Of a DNA stretch of 64,000 nucleotides, positions 43,301-54,600 are shown one piece after another; the first letter of the stretch is position 1, and each line of letters begins with the position of its first letter. The stretch is from Microglena sp. YARC (lineage: Eukaryota > Chlorophyta > Chlorophyceae > Chlamydomonadales > Chlamydomonadaceae), in contig CM039464.1 in assembly GCA_022414725.1 (NCBI GenBank), positions 49,787,281 to 49,851,280 on the forward strand, given 5' to 3'. The translations under genes were made by a program, and so were the position numbers. The notes below the pieces were generated by a model that worked only from the letters and a program-made list of their open reading frames with translations, made no database searches and was not told where the DNA came from.

Positions 43301-46300
43301 GAGAGATAGGGAGGAACAATTAGATTCAGCCAATTCATTTTCAAGCATAGACACACACCTGGCATAAAGACACACACCATATGTTGGCTACATACTGGGG
43401 TGAAAATAAATAAAATAAATAAAATACAAAACGTAAAATAAATAAAATTTAATAATTATATTTTTTAAAATAAATAAAATACAAAACGTGGTCACTCACC
43501 TGATGCCTGTTTGGCGGGAGCCCCCAAGTTTACCCATTTGTCCGTCCGACCGAAAAAGAAAAAAGATTGAAGCCTGACGCGTCAGCCAACGGTCGCGTAA
43601 CTAACTCGCTCCGGTCAGTTCCATTGTTGCCACCTTTCGTTTCGTTGCCAACACACTCCGCCAATTTTCCGCGTCGCTTGCGACGCTGCATAGGACTTGT
43701 TAACCTTGAAGACACGCAGCAGACACGAAGACACACACCAGGTGTTGCATACGTACTGGGCAGAAAACATGAAAACGAGGTCACGCACCTGGTGCATTTT
43801 CAACCTTGAAGACACGCAGCAGACATGAAGACACACACAAGATGTTGAATACGTACCGGGGTGAAAACAAAAAAATACACAACGTGGTCACGCTCCTGGT
43901 GCATTTTCAACCTTACAGACATGCATCAGACATAAAGGCACGCACCAGAGAAAAAGACACACACCAGGAGTTAAATGTGAACTGGGGTGGAGAAAAGTAA
44001 AAAAAAGTGGTCATGCACCTGGTGCATTTTCAACCTTACAGACATGCATCAGACATAAAGGCACGCACCAGAGAAAAAGACACACACCAGGTGTTAAATG
44101 TGAACTGGGGTGGAGAAAAGTAATAAAAAAGTGGTCACGCACCTGGTGCATTTTCAACCTTACAGACATGCATCAGACATAAAGGCACGCACCAGAGAAA
44201 AAGACACACACCAGGTGTTAAATATGAACTGGGGTGGAGAAAAGTAAAAAAAAGTGGTCACGCACCTGGTGCATTTTCAACCTTACAGACATGCATCAGA
44301 CATAAAGGCACGCACCAGAGAAAAAGACACACACCAGGTGTTAAATGTGAACTGGGGTGGAAAAAAGTAAAAAAAAAGTGGTCACGCTCCTGGTGCATTT
44401 TCAACCTTAAAGACACACACCAGACATAAAGACACACACAAGATGATAAAAACAAACAGCTGTTGCACACATGCAGATGATAAGGATGATTTTCAAGCAT
44501 AGACACGCACCAGACATATAAAAAAAACAGATGTTGAATGCCTACAGCTGTTGCACACATGCAGATGATAAGGGCAGACGTGAAGATGATGAATATGATT
44601 TTCAACCATAGACACGCACCTAATAATAAAGACACGCACCAGTTAAAGGCGCACAAATGTTGCTGATAAATAATAAATAAATAAACGCACCCAATGCATT
44701 TTCAACCATAGACGCACACCAGACATGAAGACACACACCAGATAAAGGCGCACAAATGTTGCTGATAAATAAAATAAATAAAGAAAAGCACCCGACGCAT
44801 TTTCAACCATTGACACGTACCAGACATAAAGACACACACCAGATAAAGGCGCACAGATGTTGCTGATAAATAAAATAAATAAACGCACCCGATGCATTTA
44901 AAGTGCAACATTTTCAACCAGAGACACACACCAGATAAAGACACACAACAGATAAAGGCACACGGATGTTGCTGATAAATAATAAATAAATAAACGCACC
45001 CGATGCATTTTCAACCATCTGCCGAAGCCTGCTGCGACGCCCTGCTGGCATCTTAGACTCAGCTGTCCTGATGGTGTTCATTAGCATCTCCACCAGACTG
45101 GCTAGTGTGTCGTGACGTTGGCGGTCAAGAACGTAAATGCCAGCCAACCTGGCAAACACAATGCGGGAAAGGGTAACTTTTATTCATGCTTTTATACATT
45201 CGTAATTGTTAATGAACAGTTTTTTTGTCATTTATAGAGGCATGCGAGTACAAGAGTAGACACAAAGGGACATGCTGTTCTTTGTCATCTCTACCAGACT
45301 GGCTAGCTTGTTGTGACCCTGGCGGTCAAGAACGTAAATGCCAGCCAACCTGCCAAAAACACAATACGGAAAAGGGTTATTTTTATTCACGCTTTTGTTC
45401 ATGATTAATTCAAAATGAACAGTGTTTTGTAATTCATTAAGGCATGCGAGTACAAGAGTACACACAAGGACACACGACAAGAGGTGCTGTTCTTTGTCAT
45501 CTCCAACAGAGTGGCTAGAGTGTCGTGACCCTGGCGGTCAAGCACGTAAATACCAGCCAACCTGCCAAACACTATGCAAGGCATGCGAGTACACGAGGAC
45601 ACACAAAGAGACATGCTGTTCTTTGTCATCACCAACATACTGGCTAGCGTGTCGTGTCGCTGGCGGTCAAGAACCTAAATACCAGCCAACCTGCCAAACA
45701 CTATGCAAGGCATGCGAGTACACGAGGACACACAAAGAGACATGCTGTTCTTTGTCATCACCAACATACTGGCTAGCGTGTCGTGTCGCTGGCGGTCAAG
45801 AACCTAAATACGCTCCTAGACAGCCATGTCGCCCCTCACCTGATCTCCCCCCCCCCCCACACACACACACCCACACGGCAGCGCACCCTGCCCCCCTTCC
45901 ACCCCCCCACCTGTACATCTTGAGCTCTAGGCTGCGCATGTGAGGGTCCTCAACAGCCATGTCGCGCAGGTTGTAGATGACTGACTGGGAGAGGTGGAAC
46001 ACAATGGGTCCCTTGCCCAAGGCGTTGCCCTCGGCGTAGGCAGAGCGATGCGCCATACCTGGGTGGGGTGTGTGGTGTATTGGTGTGTGGTGTTGGTGTT
46101 AGTGGTGTGTAGGTGGGGGGGAATGGGAGGGTGGCATTGGTGTTGGTGTGGAGTGAGGGGGAGGTAGGGGGGGAGGGGGGGGGGGGGGGAGGAGGGGAAG
46201 GGGGATGGGGGAAATGGTGTTGGTATGGGTTAGGGGAGGTAGATAGTGGTGGGTAGAAGGGTGAGGATTAAGGGGATGGGGTGGGTGGGGTGAAGGTGTG

Positions 46301-49300
46301 TGTGTGCGGGTGGGGGCTAATAAGGAGGTGGGTGATGGGGCTGAGGGTGAAAGAAAGGTGTTGGGGGCATACCAGGCATCCTACCTTTCATCATGGTGCT
46401 AGTTAGCCCCCCCCCCCCCACACGCCTCCCTTCTCCCCCCCCCCCCCCCCCCCCTCCATTCCCCCCCCTTTCTCCCCACACACCTGGCCATCCTACCATT
46501 CATCATTGCGCAAAGTAATCCCCCCCCCCCCCCCTCCATTCACCCCCCCTGTGTCCCCACGCACCTGGCATCCTTCCATTCATCATTGCGCTCGTAAGCC
46601 CCCCCACGCCTCCAGTACCCATATAGAAGGTCTCTGGCTCCGTGTCGGGCCCTTGAGATGCCAGGGTGATGCGCACCATCCCACTGATGACGATGAACAA
46701 GCCACCTGGCCTCGATTTGTCGGTACCAATGAGGAATCCCTTGGGGTAGTTGACAAGCTCGCCATTGGCTTTGAACCACTCAAGAACAGAGGGATGGATG
46801 CCCTGTGAAGCAGCACAGATGTATGTGTATACGATGTATGTATGCTAGGTGTGTGTATAGGAGCCATTGGCTTTGAACCACTCAAGAACAGAGGGATGGA
46901 TGCCCTGTGAAGCAGCACAGATGTATGTGTATACGATGTATGTATGCTAGGTGTGTGTATAGTAGCCATTGGCTTTGAACCACTCAAGGACAGAGGGATG
47001 GATGCCCTGTGAAGCAGCACAGATGTATGTGTATACGATGTATGTATGCTAGGTGTGTGTATAGGAGCCATTGGCTTTGAACCACTCAAGGACAGAGGGA
47101 TGGATGCTCTGTGAAGCAGCACAGATGTATGTGTATACGATGTATGTATGCTAGGTGTGTGTATAGTAGCCATTGGCTTTGAACCACTCAAGAACAGAGG
47201 GATGGATGCCCTGTGAAGCAGCACAGATGTATGTGTATACGATGTATGTATGCTAGGTGTGTGTATAGTAGCCATTGGCTTTGAACCACTCAAGGACAGA
47301 GGGATGGATGCCCTGTGAAGCAGCACAGATGTATGTATTTAATATGTGTGTATGCTAGATGTGTGAATAGTAGCCATTGGCTTTGAACCACTCAAGGACA
47401 GGGATGGATGCCCTGTGAAGCAGCAGAGATGCATGTATGCGAGTTGTCCGTATGTTGCATGTCTGTCTGTCTGTCTGTGTCTGTCTGTGTCTGTCTGTCT
47501 GTGTCTGTCTGTCTGTCTGTCTGTCTGTGTCTGTCTGTGTCTGTCTGTCTGTCTGTCTGTCTGTCTGACTGCCTGTCTGTATGTCTGCCTGTCTGTTAGA
47601 TGTATTTATGTGAAATGTATGTATGTAAGTTGTATGAATGTTAGATGTCTGATTCAAGATTTTGTAGGCCAAGTTGTGTGGCTACATGGGCTACTCAAGG
47701 CAGATTTCAGGATCCTTGCATAGCCATCACATGGCACAGCGTGGAGCCCAGGGGGGGTTGTGGGGCAGCGCCAAACCCATGCGTCGCCATGCAAGGACGG
47801 CCAAACCCATGCGTCGCCATGCAAGGACGGAATGGCGACGCGTCAATGATTGCAGCTGAAGAGGCGGCTTGGTCAGAAGAGGGTGTAGAAGAATTAGAAA
47901 ATGATTTTATAATTTACGAAAAAGTGGTCAAATAAATAATATATAAATAAATAAATAATAATAAATAAGCTGCAGGGATGATAGGTTCATGATATGGGCA
48001 CCTAGTTCTTGCACTGATTATTTTTTTAGCTGCGCATAGCAGCTTCTTGACAGTTGCCTTTCCCTGTCCTTCAGCCAAACCTAAAGCTAGCTGGTATGCC
48101 TGAAAGCTGGCAGGACTGGCATACCAAAGCAGATGAAAGCTTAGGGCTTGACACAGTGCCGGCTGATGTAGCTGGATGGAAGCTGCCGTAGCCCTTAAAA
48201 GAAACATGGCATGGTACCAGCACATATCTCTTGCATCAGGCAGCCCACTCCACTCACTCCATCCCCGAAACACACCACCCTCACACCATCCCCATTACCA
48301 CCAACCCCACCTTCCTTTGACCCCCCCTCCCCCCCACCCCAAAAAACCACCCCCACCACCTTCCATTGACCCCCCCACCCCATCACCACCACCACACACA
48401 CACCCAGCAGGACCCCCCCCCCCCCCCCCCCCCCCCCTCCCACCACCACCACCAGGACCCACCTGCATGAAGGGCACATTCATGAGGACCTCTGTGAGCG
48501 AAGGCTGTTTCCACTTGGGGCCACGCCGTTCAAGCTTCCACATGCGCCTCTCAATAGGGCAGCTCAGTGCGTCAGCCTCCATCTGTGGGGTGGGGCAGGG
48601 TGCAGTGGGGTAAGGTGGAGCTGGGTGGGGTGGGAAGGGAGGGACATGGCTGTTGAGGAGGCACACATGTAAAGCCATGAGCCTCCACATGTGCCTCCAC
48701 ATGTGCCTTTATATAGGGCAGCTCAGTGGCGCCAGCCTCCATCTGTGGGGTGGGGCAGGGTGCAGTGGGTAAGGTGGAGGTGAGGTGGAGCGGGATGGGG
48801 AGGGGAGGGGCGGGACATGGGTGTTGAGGAGCCACACATATAAAGCCATAAGCTTCCACATGTGCCTCTTGATTGGGCAGCTCAGTGCGTCAGCCTCCAT
48901 CTGTGGGGTAGGGAAGGGTGAGGTGGAGCTGGGGTGAGGAGGAGGTGAGCTGGAGCAAGGTGGGGTGGGGTGGGGTGGGGTGGGAAGGTTGAGGTTGAGG
49001 AGGGGAAGGTAGATATGGGGTGGGGTGAGGTGGAGTGAGGTGGAGGTGGGGGGAGGAAGAGGTGGAGTGGAGCAAGGTGGGGTGAGGTGGGGTGGGGTGG
49101 GGTGGGGTGGGCTGAGGTGGAGGTGGGGTGGGGTTGGAAGGGAGGGACATGGCTGTTGAGGAGGCACACATGCAAAGCCATGAGCTTCCACGTGGGCCTT
49201 TCTATAGGGCAGCTCAGTGTGTCAGCCTCCATCTGCAGCATGACCAGGCTTATATATAATGACGGCAACCACGACGATGATGATGAGGAGGATGATGAGG

Positions 49301-49369
49301 ATGAGGACGGCAAGGAGGAGGAGGAGGAGGAGGAGGATGATGATGATGAGGAGGAGGAGGAGGAGGAGG

Positions 49370-49418
<49 letters not shown>

Positions 49419-51616
49419 GGATGATGATGACGAGGAGGATGATGATGCTGATGAGGAGGAGGAGGAGGAGGAGGATGACGAGGAGGATGATGATGAGGAG
49501 GATGATGATGCTGATGATGCTGATGATGCTGATGATGCTGATGATGCTGATGCTGATGATGACAAGGAGGAGGAGGAGGAGGAGGAGGAGGAGGATGAGG
49601 ATGGAACCTACCTCAATCCACTCCACTCTTTGATGATGATGATGAGGATGATGATGGAACCTACCTCAATCCACTCCACTCTTTGATGATGATGATGAAG
49701 ATGATGATGATGATGATGATGATGATATGATGATGATGATGATGATGATAATGAGAAGGAGGAGGAGTGCTTCCAAGGGCAGCTTTGAAATTAATCTATA
49801 TTTGTATGGTTGTTCACAGTTTCATACAATATATCTGAAATGATCTCATACATATTATTTATATCGTTGGTAACTATTTCATACAATATAGCTTGTCAAG
49901 AGCTCACTACTTGACCTTATTTCAAAATGTCATATATTCACTTGGGGCCACCTCACCCACTCTTGCCTCCTGCACCCACCACATCGAGCACGCCTGAGCT
50001 GATCAGCTGAGAGAGGAAATTCCAACTCTTTCATAAAAATAAAATAATAGAACATCGCGAAATGAGCTCATATATTTATATGTTGTGAATTCTTTGACTA
50101 AACATTTTGGCCATCACCCCCCCCCCCCCCCCCCCCCCCCCACACACACACCACCCAAACCCAACTCCCACCCACACCACCACCACCGCCAATTCATTCA
50201 CCCTGCCCCCACCTCATGGACCATGCCAGAGCTGAGCAGCTAAGCTACAGAAGCCCAACACCCCATCACCCGCCCCACCCCGCACACACACACCTCTTCC
50301 CATCCCATTCCATCAACCCCACCCTTCCCCACCCCACCAATTCATTCACCCTGCACTCACCTCATCGATCATGCCTGTACTGATTAGCTAAGCGACAGAA
50401 GCCCAACACCCCCTCCCCCCACCTATTTGCATCCCATTCCATAACCCAACCACCCCACCCCCCCTTCCCACCCCACCAATTCATTCACCCTGCACCCACC
50501 TCATGGACAATGCCAGAGCTGAGCAGCTAAGCGACAGCAGCTCAACACCCCATCATCCCCCCTCTTACCACCACCCCCCCACACACACCCCACACCCCAC
50601 CACCACCACCAATTCATTCACCCTGCACCCACCAAGGGAAAGGCAACGTTAGTTAATATTAGTGAATGAATAATATTAGTGAATGTTAGATAATATTAGA
50701 CTGACGAGCCGTCTCACCATGATTTTGACCATATTTGAAAAACTAATATTATTGTGACACTATAATAATATGAGATAATATTAGTATTTCAAACACTAAC
50801 ATTAGTTGCCGTTCCCTGCACCCACCTCATCGATCATGCCTGAGCTGAGCAGCTATGCGACAGAAGCCCCCCCCCCCCCCCCCCCTCCCACCCCACCAAT
50901 TCATTCACCCTGCACCCACCTCATCTATCATTCCGGAACTGAGCAGCTGAGTGACGAAAGCCTGCTGTTGTCGCAAGATGGCCATAGCTGCACGGTGGGT
51001 CTGGATGGCTTGAAAGCGATCTGGGGCCTCAATTTCACGATCTGTGATGTAGTGCCATGCCAGGTCAGCCTGTTCATCCAGCTCATCTCTCAAGGTGGCA
51101 CCTGCAGTACAATTGGCAGTGCTAGTATTAGCATTTGTACTCCCTTCTTCTTTTATAATTTTCCTCTGCCTCTTCCTCGTCAACATCAATCTCATCCTCA
51201 TCATCCTCAACACCATCCTTTTCTGCCTCCCCATCATCAGCATCAATCTCATCCTCATCATCCTCAACACCATCCTCATCATCCTCAACACCATCCTCAT
51301 CAGAATTACCATCCTCCTCTGCCTCCCCATCATCAGCATCAATCTCATCCTCATCATCCTCCTCCGCCTCCTAGAGGAGTTTGGCCAAGACGGGGTTCCA
51401 GGTGGCATTCGATTCTGGTAGCGGAAAAAATCTCTGATCATTCCCCCTACCTGCATCCCCTGTTGCATACCGGTAGTCCAACGACTGTGCATGTTACGAA
51501 GTGCTAAGAGGTGAGGTGTGTGTGTGTGCGGGGAGGTGTGGTGGGGTGGGGTAGGGTGTGTGTGTGTGTGTGTGTGTGTTTGGGGGGGGGGGGGGGGGCA
51601 GGGGGGGAAAGCTGGT

Positions 51617-51647
<31 letters not shown>

Positions 51648-54600
51648 GGGGGGAGCTGGGGGTCAAAGCCGACCTACCTGCATCCCCTGTGGCATAGTCC
51701 AACGACTGTGCATGTTACGAAGCGCTGAGATCTGAAGTGTGTGTGTGAGCGGGGAGGTGTGGTGGGGGTGGGGTAGGGTGTGTGGGGGTGGGAGCACGGG
51801 GGGGAAGCTGGGGGGGGGGGGGAGGGGGGGGGGGGGAGCTGGGGGGGAAATCCGACCTACCTGCATCCCCTGCCACATAGTCCAACCACTGTGCATGTTA
51901 CGGAGTGCTGAGAGCTGAGGTGTGTGGGTGTGTGAGGGGGTGGGGGAGCTGTGGATGTGGGGGGAGGTATGTGTGAGTGTGTGTGTGTGTGTGTGTGGTG
52001 ATGGGGGAGCTGGGGGTGAAAGCTGACCTACCTGCATCGCCTGCGGCATAGTCAAGCCATTGTGCATGTGGGCAAGTAGTGAGGGCTTGCCACAGCTCCA
52101 GAGCCACCTCCATGCCGACCATCATGGCGGCACTCAAGCTCTTGGAGCATCGTTCAATGATGTACGCTAGCATGGGCTTGACAAAGGAGCGGAGCCACCA
52201 CCTCTCCTTGATCATGCGCATCATCATCTGTGTGTGTGTGCGGGGTGGGTGGGTGGTGGGTGGGGGGGATTTATTTGTGGGGTTGTGGGGAGAATTTATT
52301 TGTGTGTGTGGATAATCTATTTTGTGTGTGCGCGGATAATATATTTGTGTGTGTGGATGATCTATTTGCGGGTGTGTAGGGATAATATATTTGTGGGGGT
52401 GGGTGGTGTGTGTTGGGGGGGGGAAATAGTTGTGGGGGTGCGGGGAGATTGTGTGTTTGTGTGTGTGTGTGGTGATATAGTTGTGGGGGTGATAGTACGG
52501 CTAACATCGGCTTGACAATGGAGCTGAGCCACCACCTCTCCTTGATCATACGCATCATCATCTGTGTGTGTGTGTATCTCCTCATCCCCCCCGTCCCTAC
52601 CTGCGTCCCCCCATCCCAACCCCTCGATCCCACCCCTGCCCCCACAATTCTCCTCCGCGGGCCCCTGTCCCCCGCCCCCCCCCTCCTTCCCCCCATCCCC
52701 ACCCCTGTCCCCACAATCACCTGCCGGCATCTCAAGTGCAGCCATGCTTGCAGCTGCTGCTGTCCATCTGCTTCTCCACTCAACTCTAAATGCCCCCTCC
52801 TCAACCCCTGACCACCTGCCCCCACCCCTTCCCCCATCCCCACCCCCCATCCCTACCCCCACAATCACCTGCTGGCATCTCAAGTGCATCCATGCTTGCA
52901 GCTGGACACTGCCCCTACTTCTCAACTCTGCTCTAAATGCCCCCTACCCCACCCCACCCTGTCCCCCGTCCCTACCTGCGTCCCCTCATCCACTTTCCCT
53001 CCTCCCCACCCCTGTCCCCACGCCCCCACCTCCTTCTCCCCATCCCCACCCCCACGATCACCTGCCGGCATCTCAAGTGCATCCATGCTTGCAGCTGGAC
53101 ACTGCCCCTACAATTCATCTCATTCTCCACTCAGCTCTAAATGCCCCCCCCCCCCCCCCCCCCCCCCCCTGCCCCCACCACCTTCCCCCCATCCCCACCC
53201 CATCCCTACCCCCACAATCATCTGCCGGCATCTCAAGTGCATCCATGCTTGAAGCTGGACAACACCCCTACTGTTGATCTCTTTCTCCACTCTCCTCCAG
53301 ATATCTAGCTTCTCCCCAGGCTCATCTAGAGCACTGTCGCAACAGAAGTCAAGGATGCGCAGCCCCTTGCCTGACAGCAGACCCTCTTGATGGCGGGAGT
53401 GGAAGGCACGCTTAAGACCTGTGCAGATGGGTGTTTCCGTTGGTGGGTGAGGGAGTAGTGTGTTGGTGGGGGAATGGTGTGGATGGTGGAGTATCTGACT
53501 TTGTATTTGCACTGCCACAGCAGAATTCAAGGGTGCACATCCCTTGCCTAACAGCAGACCCTCTTGGTTACGGGAGTGGAAGGCAAGCTTAAGGCCTATG
53601 TTTATGGGTGGATGGGTGTTTTCGTTGAGGGGGTATTGTGCTGGTGGTGGGTGGGGGTTGGGGTTGGGGGTTGGGGGGGGTATCCCGACTTTGTATGTGC
53701 CCTGTCACAACAGAAGTGCAGGATGCACATCCCCTTGCCTGACAGCACACCCTCTCGGTGAAGGGAGTGGAAGGCACGCTTACGACCTGTGCAGATGGGT
53801 GGATGGGTGGATGGGTGTTTTTGTTGGTGGGTGAGGGGGTTTTGTGCTGGGGGGGGCGTATCCAACTTTGTATGTGCACTGCCACAACAGAAGTCAAGGA
53901 TGCGCTTCCCCTTGCTTGACAGCAGACCCTCCTGGTGGCGGGAGTGGAAGGCACGCTTAAGACCTGTGCAGATGGGTGGATGTTGGAGGGGGAGTGGTGT
54001 GGGTGGAGGGAAATGTCAGAAGATATGGGTGCCTGGCAGCAGTCCCTCTTGATGCCGGGAGCAGAAGGCACGCTTCAGGCCTGTGTAGGTGTTTGGTGGA
54101 TGCTGGAGGGAGTGGATGGGTGGGTGAGGAGAGGGAATGATGCAGTTAAGTTAGGAGGAATGGTGTGGGTGGAGGGAAATGTCAGAAGAGATGGGTGCCT
54201 GGCAGCAGTCCCCCTGGATGACGGGAGAGGCACACTTAAGACCTATGTAGACAGGTGGATGGGTATTTTTGTGGGTGGATGGGTGTTTGGAATATGGGTG
54301 AGTGTTTGTGGGTGGATGGGTGTTTATGTGTGTGTGTGTGTGGGTGGGGGGTGGGGGGTGTTGGTGGAGGAATGGTGTGGGTGAGGGGGTATTTGACAGC
54401 GTGTAAAGGGTGTTTGCGTGGGTGAGACAGCCTGTAAAGGGTGACAGGGTGTGAAGGGTGACAGCGTGTAAAGGGTGACAGGGTGTGAAGGGTGACAGCG
54501 TGTAAAGGGTGCCAGGGTGTAAAGGGTGACAGCGTGTGAAGGGTGCCAGCGTGTAAAGGGTGCCAGGGTGTAAAGGGTGCCAGCGTGTAAAGGGTGCCAG

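Noticed and set aside
46583..47326. 247-codon minus frame with a 34-residue repeat
   Set aside because: It is the exon I frame running through the 102-bp edge array, where 102 is a multiple of 3. Each unit contains an acceptor and intron sequence, so it is not a repeat protein.
48882..49686. Poly-Ser, poly-Ile/Leu and Asp/Glu frames
   Set aside because: Frames of the GAT/GAG microsatellite on both strands.
51130..51375. Acidic exon between exchanger exons F and G
   Set aside because: An acceptor (CCTCTAG|GAG) exists, but the frame from exon F gives a stop within a few codons, there is no good donor, and F joins G directly in phase.
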